Source of the DNA: Agrypnia vestita
Taxonomy: Eukaryota > Arthropoda > Insecta > Trichoptera > Phryganeidae
Length of the DNA: 64,000 nucleotides
Assembly: GCA_016648135.1 (NCBI GenBank)
Contig: JADDOH010000462.1
Location: forward strand, 62,001-126,000
Direction of reading: 5' to 3'
The number at the start of each line of letters is the position of its first letter. The stretch's first letter is position 1. Positions 33,841 to 45,383 of this stretch are shown here, piece after piece. The position numbers were made by a program, and so were the translations under genes. The notes below the pieces were generated by a model. It saw only the letters and a list, made by a program, of their open reading frames with translations. It ran no database searches and was not told the origin of the DNA.

Positions 33841-34192
33841 TTGTTAACGTAATAATAATAAGCAGATGCACGAAGGTGAAAATAGTAAAAAATATGTGAA
33901 AAATAAGTAAATATGGTCATTTTACAGTGTATATCATATAACATATTGTATAAGGTGTGCGGAAAATTGCTCGCTCACCCTTGATCACCAGGAAAGTTGC
34001 TTCTCAATTGCGTGACAGGATGTTTTAGTTCTTTTTTACATGAATATAGATTAATTATAATACACGTTTTTTGGAAAACGTATACAATTTCAAGTATAAT
34101 GTACAAACAATTCTCACCTACCAAAAGTATTTGTAAGGCTTAGGTTAGGTTATATTCGATTAGTTATGGTTAGGTTAGATTAAGAAAACGTT
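33841..34192. other. Unrecognised; TTAGG-like words
   Basis: ttaggttaggtt and ggttaggttagatt near 34139-34180 resemble the insect telomere unit but are too short to call. Confidence 0.35.
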
Positions 34193-34228
34193 TTTTATGT
34201 TAGTATATAACCACTAAAAATTACTTTT

Positions 34229-34273
34229 TTGTGTACTGGTTTCGAGACGTAACCCGTCTCTTCGTCAGGACAA
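34229..34273 (-). ncRNA. Hammerhead ribozyme motif, near-intact
   Basis: Minus strand: TTGTC, then CTGACGA (34268-34262), extra A, stem II GAGACG/CGTCTC with loop GGTTA, GAAA, stem III ACCAGT (one change from the palindrome ACCGGT), A, then CACAA. Stem I pairs at TTGT/ACAA but the first pair is C-C. Core words are intact. Confidence 0.55.
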
Positions 34274-34481
34274 CCACTACACTAGCATGTAAATATCACT
34301 ACACACCACAACCATAGTGTTATTTACACGCCAATAGCTTCACAAAATACTCTTCACATGCGTGTTCCTTCACAAAATACTTTTCACACGCGTGTTACAA
34401 AAAAGATTATTTTGTGATTATTATTATTACTATTATTACTATTGTGTGATGTTAAGTGATATTTACATGCTAATGTAATGA

Positions 34482-34526
34482 TTGTCCTGACAAAAAGACG
34501 GGTTACGTCTCAAAAATGGTAGACAA
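34482..34526 (+). ncRNA. Hammerhead motif, degenerate
   Basis: Stem I TTGTC/GACAA is perfect (34482-34486, 34522-34526). The core reads CTGACAA and CAAAA instead of CTGACGA and CGAAA, and stem III is AATGGT. Inactive by the consensus. Confidence 0.5.
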
Positions 34527-34562
34527 AAAAGTAGTTCTTATTGGTTATATACTAACATAAAT

Positions 34563-34921
34563 AACATATTGTTAACCACATATTGTCTGACCACAAAGTT
34601 AATGATTTAAGTATTAAAAATATTGATAATAGGTTAGGTTAACGGGTGGCGATCAACATTCCTGTCGGGCAATTGTGAGCGAGCAATTGTGAGGCGAATA
34701 ACTTTCCGTTAACCATTATACAATGGTACTTCCACCAGTATTCACATTTTCATATTTTCACATTTATAAACATACTTTATTAAAGTACATTTCTTTAGTG
34801 ATGAACATTCAATGCATATTTTGATTTGAAACTTATATTAAGAGTATAGAAAACATATTTATATGAAACGAAATCTTTGGTTACCAATTTACTGATTACA
34901 ATGTCTGTTAATTGTGCGTAC
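34563..34921. other. Nothing further recognised
   Basis: Shared repeat end to about 34620, then unrecognised sequence up to the coding segment. Confidence 0.4.
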
Positions 34922-35161
34922 TTTGTACATTTTCTCAATAAGATTAATATCACTGTATTGATTCAAGTCTCCGGTAGAACACTGCACTCCATCAATGTTT
35001 TGCAATATTTCATGTGTAATATTTTCATTATTTTGTTCTACAATTGCAATTAATAAATTGGTTTCTTTATCATCAATTCCAAACTTTATCAGACTTTGAG
35101 TAATATTTTTAGATAATGACAAATTAAACAATATTTCTGAGAAAATGGTTCGTGTTGTCAT
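34922..35161 (-). CDS. TPRKB/Cgi121-like (KEOPS subunit) C-terminal segment, exon or gene fragment
   Basis: An open 80-codon segment matches the C-terminal half of the TPRKB/Cgi121 family, the KEOPS subunit that binds the Bud32/TPRK kinase in making tRNA t6A. The order of blocks is TTRTIFSEILFNLS, KNITQSLIKFGI, TNLLIAIVEQ, and DINLIEKMYKV. The family protein is about 175 residues, so the first half and the last about 25 residues are missing. After MYK the sequence reads GTACGC, a possible weak splice donor, and then diverges, with a stop at 34889. Upstream the frame closes after 8 more codons; an AG at about 35170 could be an acceptor but has no good pyrimidine tract. There are no stops or frameshifts inside. 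It may be a real exon of an intron-rich gene or a gene fragment. Confidence 0.6.
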
Positions 35162-36384
35162 CGTGCCCCTTTTGGGGGTGAATTCTCATTTAATTTCCGA
35201 CATTTTTTAAAACTCGTTAATTCCTGTTTTCAACTGTAAAACTGTATTTTTACTTACGTGCGTGTGCGTATTTATTTTGAAGCGATAATTTTTGTCATTA
35301 CTCTTCGAATCTTTTGAATTCAGCTATCGACGTTCCAGGCTGCCAAGTATTCTCGCGGATTCGTTCAGAATTTGAGAACTGCCTTAGTCAACTAAATGCA
35401 AAGATTTTTTTTTATCATTTAGCCTCCATCAATCAGCCCAGCTCCCGAGGAGGGAGTTTGACAGGTGTGTTATCACGGATGGTGAATCTACTTGACACTT
35501 GATTAATCATTTTTGTAAAAGTACCTACCCATCGGGCATAATTACCTCAAAGGTCAGAGCCTGATGTAGATTTAACCATTACCAAGAAAACCCAGTTCCG
35601 ACTGGGCTTGGAAATCAAATCAACTGATTTTTTTTGAAAATTATAATTTTTTGTAATATATATATATATATTTTTTTTAATTTAAAGACTATCGACAGTT
35701 CAGAATGACCATAATGGATAGTCATTTAGGACAAGGTGATTAGTACAATTACCGTTTACGATGATACATTGAAATAAAACATTAATACATTATACAATAT
35801 AAGTATACTACAGTAAGTGATTACAAGATGAAAGAAGTTCACATTCTCCGCACGACATAATAGGCATGTAGGCTCCCAGGTCAACTAAGTCAGAAAATGT
35901 GTACCCGCACTTTGTGGCTATAAAATTTTTGTTTAGGTTGATTTCCGAAGAGTCCGTCTTACACGCTCAAACTATTTTTGGTCAGGAGCGATATAATTTC
36001 TCTCTTATGAGATATGTGAGAGATATATGAGATATATTTTTTTTTTGTTACGCAATCCGTCCACAACTGGACGTTGTTATGAAAACTAAGATATCTCTAT
36101 GTGCTAAAAACGTCAAAGCTTTCAATTTTTTGTTAAATTAACTCTTTCGTTAACGTCCACAATTTGTTTTATTATACTTAAATATTAATTAAATAGGCAC
36201 CCAAAACAATTACATATTTTTAATCCAAGAGAAAATTAAAAACACAGATGACAACTGATGAAACAGACAAACATGCTTATCAAATAAAGTACAGATTCTC
36301 ATAGAGACGAAGCTACTTATTTAATTTAATTTTGTTTATAAGGAAAGTACGTGTGGAAAACTTTTTGGGTGTTCATAGGGCTTA
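35162..36384. other. No gene recognised upstream of the TPRKB-like exon
   Basis: If 34922-35161 is an exon, this should contain intron and perhaps the previous exon, but I found no convincing N-terminal coding block. A TA run at 35658-35672. Confidence 0.35.
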
Positions 36385-36725
36385 CGACTTATCGGCTGGT
36401 TTAAATGTGAGCACTTTATACAATGTAACGTTCACCGAATCCATTCATGATAGACTACCACATCCATCTAATGTTTGGAAGTATATATATATGTTTAATA
36501 TACACACCTTATTTCATATGTGTGTTGTATACAAGTATCAAATACTGGTATCAAAAAGTTGATAGATATGATAGTCTTTCATGAGTGGAATTGGTGAACG
36601 AAACATTGTATAAAAAGATCACTTAAACCAGCCGTACGATAGGTAGCCCCATAAACTCCCAAAAAAACTTTCATACCTACTTTTCCATATAAAAAATAGT
36701 TTCGTCTCTATGAGACCCTTATAAC
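36385..36725 (+). repeat. RepX copy with inverted lead
   Basis: Begins with a reversed RepX piece (tgtaacgttcaccgaatcca, gatagactaccac) and continues in direct orientation (gatagtctttcatgagtgg, aattggtgaacgaaacattg, atcacttaaacc). Confidence 0.6.
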
Positions 36726-36984
36726 AGATTAATAATGTCCCCCTGGGGATAAAATCCAGTATTGTGTTTTTGAAAAAAAAAATGAACGTGTTCAATATAT
36801 TCTGAAAACAATGTTATTGACTGGTAGATCCTATAAAGCACATGTTATAGAAAAAAATTATAAACATGATTCAAATAGTCAATTCAAAGCATTCGTTCTC
36901 TTTACAATCATAGCAAGTTTAGTGAAACGATGTTACTAGGCAATTGGCTAATTACCTTCAATAATAATCAGTTAGGGTGAGTGT

Positions 36985-37076
36985 ACTGTGAGTGATTAAT
37001 TTGGTTTTAAATTTCACAGAACTTTTTTTGAAAAAAATTGCAACTTCACAATAAGAATGTGTACTTGAATATAAAT
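36985..37076 (+). repeat. Tail-only copy of SINE-like element T
   Basis: gattaatttggttttaaatt, cacagaactt and aattgcaacttcacaataag, then gtgtacttgaatat. Confidence 0.6.
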
Positions 37077-38384
37077 TAGAACTTGTTGAATTCTAAATGC
37101 TTTTAGCTTGAGATGTATGTAGATATGTCAATAAAATACAATCTTGAAAATAAAAATATATTTTTATAAAATTTTTACAGCTGTATACTTTACTACACAA
37201 CATTTAAGAGGGTTAAAGGATACTTCAAAACTAGTCGGCATTAAAATATACTCGTAAAACATCAGTGGTTAGTGTTTTTTTATGGTTAACTAGTTGAAAT
37301 GTTAAATATTAAAAATACTTTAGCTAATTATCAGAAATTTGTTTTATTATGTATTATGAAGCAATCTTATAAATAAAGAAATATTAAATTATTATAATAA
37401 AATCATTTATAAGTCATTGAATATATCTACTCATATTCAGAAAATATCGAATGTTTCTGTAACCTTTTCAAAATTGAAAAAATACGTTACCACACAAAGC
37501 CGAGCCTTCTCGGAATATTTTCATGAAATTAAATATTAAAATTAGATTAGGTAACTAGATATAATTATACGAGAGTGAATACAAAGTTCACGTCAAGGAG
37601 CGAGTAGAAATCGATTTTTGAAAAAAGAAATATGTATAATTAGGGATACCATAAAGCGCAACTCCAAAATAGCTGCTCAATAATAAATCTGAAGGAAGAC
37701 GAGGTAAAGGTAGACTTACGATTAAGGTGGAAAGATAATATAAAGGTTAACAGAATGGAAATTTTGCATCGATTTATAACTGTGACGATAACCAATGTAA
37801 GTTCGCTACGCTCCCGTCTCAAGTAGCCAATCGGATGTGGACTTCCGCTGCGCACCCAGATATTTTCTTTGTTATTTTTACTTCAGTACTTGAATACTTT
37901 CACTTGTTCCCGGAGCTTTACACCAGTAAAAAAAACATCCACGCGCAAATGCAAGCACTTTCTGCATCAGTTTATGGCTGTGAACGTGCAAGTCAAAGCA
38001 ATAGTACAAGCTGTGGACAACGAGTGGTGAAAGTGTGCTGAAAAAAGCGACGAATACGACGGACCAAGAATATAATAGCCCTCTGTAGCAACACAATTCG
38101 TGCCTACACAGCAGGTCTAATCTTGGCTTATCTTCCCAGACTGACGCCCAATTGTCTCCACATGCGCCACTGTCTACAGCAGGGAATTATACCTGAGATC
38201 CGTAATTCGGTAAAAAATATTATATTTGGAAAAACAAATACGGAAATCGTTTAACAATAAAATAAATTTTGATATTGTCAGATTGATAAAATGTTCTTTT
38301 GTTCTACTGCAAAGTTCAAAATAAACAAGTCCTTTTGGCTGAGGACCCTTGTTATATACAACTGTCCTAAATGTAATAATATGT
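37077..38384. other. Nothing recognised
   Basis: Moderately GC-rich around 37800-38180 with short ORFs in several frames, none with a known domain. Confidence 0.35.
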
Positions 38385-38505
38385 GGATGTTCTTACGATG
38401 GAATTGGTGAACTTTGCATTGTGTAGAGTGATAGCCCTAGGAAAAAAAAAGACTTCCATATACGTTTTTCATATAAATAGCTTCGTCTCTGAGAGACTTA
38501 TATGT
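38385..38505 (+). repeat. RepX copy
   Basis: tgttcttacgatggaattgg, tgaactttgcattgtgtaga and tagcttcgtctctgagag. Confidence 0.65.
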
Positions 38506-38579
38506 ATCTGCTATAATATTCTTATATATCTCTAATTCACCTTAAGTAATAAATAAAATAAAAAGATTTACGTGCAATT

Positions 38580-38950
38580 TATCTACAGCGCTGCTTTCCG
38601 TATTGATTAAATATTTTTATTTATTTATCAATTAGAAAAGATATACAGAAAAAATCAAATTAACGAAAAAATATTTTAAATGCCGCCGGGACTCGAACCA
38701 CAGACCTGCAATTCTATCCGGGAATCGCGCGTTATTTAATTTCGCCACGGCACTCTGGTAAGTTAACGAAAATTTTTCAACCTTATATGTAGTCTCTTTT
38801 TAATTGATCAACATTTTTATTCCATTTTTAAAGCAATCCACTTTTTATAATGCAATAGTCACGAATACCTTCGCGTATCTACCGCTAGAGGACGCCAGAA
38901 ATTAATTAATATCATTTTAATTTTTGGAAACATTTGATACAACACATATA
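38580..38950 (-). mobile_element. tRNA-carrying SINE-like element T, reverse copy
   Basis: tRNA-like module at 38681-38757 on the minus strand (B box GGTTCGAGTCC at 38699-38689, A box-like TGGCGAAATTA). The T head lies to its right (ggacgccagaaattaatt, gcaatccactttttat) and the T tail to its left (caattagaaaagatatacag). Confidence 0.6.
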
Positions 38951-38972
38951 TATATATATATATTAAAGGAAA

Positions 38973-39102
38973 CATTCTTATTGTGAAGTTGCAATTGCAA
39001 TTGCAGTTGCGATTTTCTGTATTTCTTTTCTAATTGATTAATAAAAATTGTTTAATAATTCACAGAACTTTGTTCTGAAATTGCAACTTCACAATAAGAA
39101 TG
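38973..39102. repeat. Foldback of T tails with perfect 24-bp arms
   Basis: Arms 38973-38996 and 39079-39102 are perfect complements (CATTCTTATTGTGAAGTTGC...). The right arm is the T-element tail, including the hairpin cagaactttgttctg at 39063-39077. Confidence 0.7.
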
Positions 39103-39782
39103 CGATTACTTTAATATATTTTGTTGTATTTGTGAAATGTGTATTATAATTAGAGTTTCGTGGAAAGTAGTAAATTTGTAAAATGGCGCCAAAGATGAGC
39201 TGAAGGGATGGGACAACCAGCCGGAAGCCGGGAGCACCTGCGCACTGTCATAACTCCTGGAAATACGGGACGATGCTGAACCGAGCCTGGGATAGTGTTC
39301 GCTCCGCACAGGAGGACTCCTCGCTGCCGCAAGTCACCATTCTCTACAGAAAATTTATTCGAGCAAATAAAAATTAAGCTAAAATAATAGTGTGCTCGCG
39401 TACAGATATTGGTTGAAACAATGTTTAATCAATAATTAATATATGCGTAATTATTATTTTGTAGGTGAGAAAAATATCGACTTGAGTTTACGATGCGTTT
39501 TTTTTCGTATGTAGAATTATTGTTATTTGTTAGTAGGGATCCAAGTAGACGAATCTTTGTACTATTGCGAAATTTTGTTACGCGTAAGGAACACTGTCTT
39601 AATATTAATAAAAAAGGAATAATGTGTAATTATTAATGGAAAATGAACAGAAGTGTTTAGTTGAAAATTAAACATTTTTAATCCTATATTCATATATAAT
39701 ATTTTATCTCGTTCCCGCATTGAAACATAAAATAAATCAACTATATTACGTGCGGTTGTTACAATATATTGGTTGATTTTCA
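39103..39782. other. Unrecognised; GC-rich patch 39180-39345
   Basis: ggaagccgggagcacctgcg, gaggactcctcgctgccgc. No recognisable protein. Confidence 0.35.
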
Positions 39783-39985
39783 GTGGTAGGCTGTGAGGAT
39801 AAAACGCCGCACAATTCTGTTCTGGCACACTATTTTTGCCTCATCCACTTCAAACATGTACTTATGGGCGCTCTTCGGTTGTTAAATCTTTTAACAAGGC
39901 CATCTTCCAATATTTGGCTTATCTCATCATGCCAGGTTTTTCGCAGACGCACTTTGTTCCTGCCTTCAACATTCGTTTGATTAAT
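39783..39985 (-). pseudogene. RTE-like C-terminal relic
   Basis: Decayed copy of the family at 18835 and 59343: plus strand ctgttctggcacactat, gcctcatccacttcaaacat, caaggccatcttccaatatt and catgccaggtttttcgcag parallel the same order of words in the better copies. Confidence 0.6.
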
Positions 39986-40711
39986 TTTTCCAAAATTAGT
40001 TATTCATTTGTTTTTCCGACTATGGAGAGAAAACGAAAAGTTGAGTTATTTTCGAATATCGTTGTGGCACTTATGCATGTGATGTGTCATGAATTTGGAA
40101 AACTTTTTACAAGGGAAAAATTTTAACTCCGATGACGAGGTAAAAAACGCTTTTAAAGAATTCATCGTATCCCGTCCCCAAAATTTATACAACTTCCATA
40201 AAAATGACAAGTTGCACCGCCAAAAATTGCTAATAATTCGATTAATTTAATTTATACGTTTCATAAAAAAAGGTTTAAATTTTTCTACAAAAAACGGCAA
40301 TGGTTAGAACCTAATAATTCATGTATATCATTTAACATGTAAAATGTATTTCCCAAATTGTCTTTTGAAAACTTGTTCCATCCGTTTGTGGACAAAAATT
40401 ATGTCGTTTTGCGAAAACACTGCGAAATTCCCTGGCAGCAAATATATTGCTAAAACACGTGAGTAGGTATTCTTCCGGGGTCTGTTCTTTTGAAATAAAA
40501 ACAGATAAACAAAAAAGACGTTTAAGCTTAGCCTAACGTATGGTTATACAATATATATTTATATACAAAAGCTTTCGCCTGTATCTTAACGTCTGTAGAA
40601 ACGTCTATTTTTTTTCAAAATATTTTGTACTAAGCACTTATATTATACATGTATGTATATTTGATGTGATGAACATAAATATCATCAAACTGGAAAACCT
40701 TCAAAAAGTAT
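39986..40711. other. Nothing recognised
   Basis: No feature supported. Confidence 0.4.
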
Positions 40712-41325
40712 TGTAACAAAATAGTAAAAGAGATTATGCACAAAATCCTTCGTAATATGTCAATGAAGATAAAAACATCGAAACCTCTAGGACCTTCCAC
40801 TACAATCTGGAACACACTACCCCACTCTGGAATCAGCTACATCATTCGAGGAACAACAGGAAAAGCCTAGCAGCGACGAGAATCTTCTTCTAAACACTAG
40901 AAAAATCTAGAAGGTTCGATAATCCAGTTTTTGGATATAAATTACGCGGATCTAGGCCGCCACCAGAGTTATCGTGTTTGACAGTTCGTTCGGTGCGAAT
41001 CATGTGCGAATCGTACGCGACAAAGTGCGAGGCGACGCCCAGTGTGGTAAGTCGTGAATTGCGAAGCGATAAATAAAGCGAATAATCGAGCGAAGTACCT
41101 AATTGGCGAAATAAATCAGAGCGATTAATATGAACGAGAATTGAATGCAAGATTCTAATAAATGTTTAGTGTTACCCAGCGATAATTAATTGTTCATTTT
41201 CAAGTGAAATAGTGTAATTTAAATAACAGCGTAATGTTTAATTCATTTTAAGTGACTTTGTACATTGAATAATTAATAAAGCTCTGATTCAATTCCCGTG
41301 TTTTCATTCATTCCTCAGCAGTTGC
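40712..41325 (+). mobile_element. LTR family L, copy f, sense
   Basis: Starts TGTAACAAAATAG after GTAT. Contains a TATA box tataaatt (40936-40943), gatctaggccgccacc, tcgtgtttgacagttcg, gcgaagcgataaa, and a polyadenylation signal AATAAA at 41275-41280. The last part (cacgactcgtgaca) is missing or changed, ending near cctcagcagttgca. Confidence 0.6.
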
Positions 41326-42235
41326 ATATTTCTCAAAATCTAGTTTAACCTTGCTTTGTCTACATCCATCTCTTACATGTTTCGTTATCAAAGAGTTAGT
41401 TTTGTTACTATAATATTGTATTCCGGAAACCTATTTCAACTGTTCCACTAAATTGTGTGGCTGGTTGGAAGAAATTGCCAGTAGTAGATAAATACGTATA
41501 ATCGTAATCGTAGATAACTGTAATAGTAAGTTAATAAAAGAAATATAAAAAATACCAGTAGTGGCAATTGTCTGTGCTATGCAGGTTGTGCCCTTATAAT
41601 TTTGGTGCGTAATTCAGAGCTGAGGATTCAGGGGTGGGACCATTAAGGATGCGATGAACTAAAGGCGGCATCCCTTAGAATGCAACTGATAATTAAAATA
41701 TTTTTAAAAACACGTGTTTGAATATTAAAATACAATATTATTATTTTTTGAATTTTTGATTTTTACAAATTGCTAACTTATATTACTACGATAATTATTA
41801 TAATTACTGTGCGTGAGGAAAGATTAAACACAAATACATTCCCAAAAAATGAGAAAGGTAAATGTAAGTAAAGCCATCTTTTGGATGGCATTCGGACATC
41901 GCATGGCAGGTAATGAACTGATTAGATTACGGTTCTTAAATATTAATTAAATACAAAATAAAATTGCTGCCAGTTAAACTGGTTCGCAATGAAAATATTA
42001 AATAAACCACAACATTCACACTTATAATTACACATCAGCTACGGCAAAATATCCCAGAAAACACAAACAAGAATATCCTGGAAAACCTAAGAAAATTCTT
42101 TTCCATGAGTTTATATTTTTCACACAATTTAAAGATCACCATGAATCATCCCTATAACCTAAACGCCTAATCCATCAATTATATAATAATTAAATTCCAA
42201 AATCCCAAAATCCTTGAATCTCCCAACATTGGTTT
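41326..42235. other. Nothing recognised
   Basis: No feature supported. Confidence 0.4.
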
Positions 42236-42672
42236 AAAGTTTAGGAAAAACTTGATTAAAACTTTTGTCTGGAGTGTGCTGATGCATGGCAGCGAAACAT
42301 GGACCATCGGCCAGACCATGTCCGGGAGGCTAGCGGCCTTTGAGATGTGGTGCTACAGGCGCATGGCGAGGATCCATTGGTCAGAACATATCCGAAATGA
42401 CGAGGTGTTGAGCAGGGTGGGCGAAAAGAGGCGGCTCCTTAACAGAATCGCCCAACAACGAGCAATTTGGTTAGGTCATAATATAAGGCATCCGGGTCTG
42501 CTTTTTACCATCGTCGAGGAAAATGTTGAAGGCGACAGTCGCAGAGCCCGAGATTAAGTTACGTAGACCAGATTAATGGAGATGTGCGCTGTAGCACCTA
42601 CCAAGAAATGAACAGGCTGGCAGGTGACAGAGAGGAGTGGAGAAAGCGAATGCATGTTGCAGACCAATCCTA
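42236..42672 (+). pseudogene. RTE-like endonuclease/reverse transcriptase C-terminus, 5'-truncated
   Basis: Frame: LIKTFVWSVLMHGSETWTIG, AAFEMWCYRRMARIHWSEHI, RRLLNRIAQQRAIWLGHNIR and VEENVEGDSRRARD to a stop at 42557. After a frameshift, YVDQINGDV, MNRLAGDREEWRKRM and ADQS-stop follow (to about 42672). This is the standard C-terminal region of RTE-type RT proteins (LYGxETWTxxxxxxxRLxAFEMWCYRRMxRIxWxxHVxNxEVL). Different family from 18835/59343. Confidence 0.75.
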
Positions 42673-43192
42673 GGATTGCGATCCAAAAAAAAACTCTTAT
42701 CCTGCAAGAAAACATCTATAACCATGTGTTCGCATATTCACAACTTACTTTTAGCGACGACTAGATCGCTGCGGGCGGTAAACGCGTCTCGCGGGCGGTT
42801 ATTCAGCGTTTAGGGCACCCCTGCCGGAGATATTACAATAACAGTCGAGGGGCTAATAAGTGCGTTAGTATTCCCGTTAGTACCCCGTTAGTACCGCTGG
42901 GACTTTCGACGGAGGGAATTAATTACCTGCACGGGGCAACCCTTAGCACAGCCAACTCCACTGGGGATTGTAATTTCCTTAATCCCCCTAATAAACCCAC
43001 ATTTATTACTAAGATTAAGAACGGATATATTTTATTTTATAAAGTGCGGATTTAATGTAATTATTCTCGCTTAAAAGAGTGGCGACATTTTGCCGAGTGT
43101 TTTGGGGTGTTATGCCACGTATTTGACCTCATTTTTTGTTCTCTTGGTAGTGCAATGATAACACATTGTCATAGAGATCACGACAATTCTAT
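42673..43192. other. GC-rich patch 42750-42990
   Basis: cgggcggtaaacgcgtctcg and gggcacccctgccggag, then AT-rich. No coding potential recognised. Confidence 0.35.
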
Positions 43193-43352
43193 AAAGGTCT
43201 TTCCATTTGAGAAAGACAATCGAATTAGTAAGCGAATGTTGCCATGTTTCGTTGTGTAAGTGTATACGAATATATATATAAAAACAATATGCCTCGTAAG
43301 CAAGGCCTACATACACTAATTCGATTGTCTTTTTTAAATGAAAAGAACTCTA
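43193..43352. mobile_element. Foldback MITE, family A, copy 3
   Basis: aaaggtctttccatttgaga, aagacaatcgaattagta, and the complement actaattcgattgtctttt with aaaagaactct. Shorter and more diverged than copies 1 and 2. Confidence 0.6.
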
Positions 43353-43999
43353 TCTTTGGCGAAATTTGATGAAGTTCGCGACTTGGGAGGTTATTATTTA
43401 ATTAAAATTAAGTTTTCGGCCCAATTACAGTAACATCATGCTTAATAACATCAGTAACAAGAATGCTCGGTTTCATTTGAAGAATTTCTTAAAAATAAAA
43501 ATACGAAAGATAAAATGCTTTCTCACATTATTTATGCTACGCTAATTTTGCACCTTATTGAATATTTCGTAGTTATATATCAAACGCACGCAATGAATAT
43601 TTACAATAGATTGGACGACCATTTTCACATAAAATAATTTGAATTATAAAATAACAAAAAAACAATCTACTCTAATCTTCGGATAACACCTTTGCGCATA
43701 TGTCTGATATTTTTAATTCCGGTGTAGCGCAATATAAAGATTCGCAACTAAAAGCTCTACACCCTGCCGTCCTGAATTCATAATGCAATCACAAATTATT
43801 ATTCGTATTTGTTTAACCTTGTATATATTTCACATCTCCTTTTTCTAAATTACTGTTATAACTTTGAACAACTATCCATACTATGTAAATTTGGTAATTT
43901 TTTGCTGTTATACTCTTTGGATTTCTTGTATATATTATTTTGTAAAAGGTACTCCTGTGCGTATATTGAAATAAATAAATAAGTTATTTCAATTTGGGC
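43353..43999. other. Unrecognised; possible retroelement tail
   Basis: UTR-like sequence ending tgaaataaataaataag near 43968-43983, as in jockey-group 3' ends. Confidence 0.35.
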
Positions 44000-44100
44000 C
44001 ATTTATCTTGCGCAAGGTTTAATTTTCGAAGTCCTCCCTTTTTGAACGAAAGTCAGAGACCAAACTTTACACCCATACAGAGCAATCCTCCGTCCCTTAA
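44000..44100 (-). pseudogene. Non-LTR RT scrap
   Basis: Minus strand reads RRIALYGCKVWSLTF, a piece of the LYGCExWSLTxREExRLRxFE motif of RTE-type RTs. Too short for more. Confidence 0.45.
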
Positions 44101-44339
44101 AAATCGTCACTATACGTACACATACATCCACACTTAATTCTTACATATTATAAGATTTTTTAAAAATTACTTTATTATGAACTTCCTCTAATAAAATTCT
44201 AAAGCACTGTCCTCCTTATAACGCTCTTTTAGCTTATAAATCTAAAAATCCATAGTCTAGATATAAATATAACTATTTGTTTAAGAGATACTATAAGAGA
44301 TAAATATGCTGTCCGGAGCACTTTTCTTCAATATACACC

Positions 44340-44690
44340 AATTTCATAATTTGCACCTATCGTCACTACAATATTCGTTGCACTTTTTTTTGTCGCCAGG
44401 TTGCTTCGCTCTAGAAAACTCCGCACGCAAATACCTACTCTACACTTGCCTCTGGTAAAACGCATTCCTTTGATAGCGTGTCGCGCCGTCTTGACAAAAT
44501 AACTCTGCCTCGCGGGTGTCCATCACCTTTTTTATACCAAATGTCGGTTTCGCGATACATCGAGAATGTTCGACCGGTTTCTCTATATTTCTGGTGATTA
44601 CGGTTTCTTCGAGAAAAGTTCAGTTGATTTCAGATTTATGTAGAATGTTCAAGAAACTTCGAAAATGTGTAGTTATCAGTGATGCAACGA
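44340..44690 (-). mobile_element. Possible LTR family L relic
   Basis: Word order resembles family L in antisense: ctctagaaaactccgcacgc, gtcttgacaaaataactctg, tcgagaatgttcgaccgg. Ends not defined. Confidence 0.35.
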
Positions 44691-45340
44691 ATACTACTTT
44701 TACGAATACAAATACGAATACTAGAATATATATGATATTCTCCATATTTCTAGTCGTATAAATTTACCACCGGCAAATTTTTGTTCAAAAAGCCCGATAT
44801 TTGTATCTTCTCAGGCGTTTGGTGATTTCTTTTATCCGTTTGTACATTCCCAGCGGTCGAAAATAAATATCACTTATTTCACGCTTACGAGTTACGAGTA
44901 TTAGATTTATAGGTACCGATAATATAGGTACGTATTACAAAATAAAAAGTACATGAAATGAGCACCTAACTTTACTAAAAGCCCAACGAAACTAGAGGAA
45001 ATAACTCATGTTATGCTGTGAAACAAGTAACAATTGACAACTTAAGAACTCAACAAATTCGTTCTTATAATGTTAAGGGAATCCCCGATAATATAGTACT
45101 TAGGTGTGTTCGGATACGCGGTGCACAGCCAAACCGTAATTTACGTTGCGTTCAGTTATAAATAGTTTGTTTTTAATATTCGTGATGATATTTGGCGAAT
45201 TATTCGGAAAATATCTACTATTCGGCGAATACGAATATTCGTATTCCGAATTAGACTCTCGTGACATTCGTATTGACCTTACAGATTTAATCTCAACATT
45301 ATTTCTGTCAAATGGTAATAATTTTCTGGGATATCTGTTT
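44691..45340. other. CGAATA-rich stretch, possible hAT-type MITE
   Basis: cagtgatgcaacgaata (44679) is hAT-like at its tip. cgaata/tattcg words cluster at 44690-44740 and 45175-45275, including a perfect 20-bp palindrome at 45227-45246. No matching right terminus or 8-bp duplication found. Confidence 0.3.
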
Positions 45341-45383
45341 GGCCGACGTTTCGGTTTCCTTTACAGGGTTTACCATCAGGACG
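45341..45383 (-). ncRNA. Hammerhead-like motif, weak
   Basis: Minus strand: GTC, CTGATGG (A9 to G), an irregular stem II (GGT...ACC), then CGAAACGTC with ACGT stem III and GGC. The words fit a Penelope-type hammerhead but one core base and stem II are off. Confidence 0.35.

Larger units (their letters stand above)
34193..34562. mobile_element. Foldback with a hammerhead motif in each arm (second)
   Basis: Arms ttatgttagtatataaccac (left) and ggttatatactaacataa (right) pair and continue through hammerhead motifs on opposite strands into agcatgtaaatatcact/agtgatatttacatgct. Downstream (34563-34620) is the shared accacaaagttaatg block. Confidence 0.65.

Noticed and set aside
34139..34180. Interstitial telomere repeat (TTAGG)n
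   Set aside because: Only two perfect adjacent units; such words are frequent in AT-rich insect DNA.
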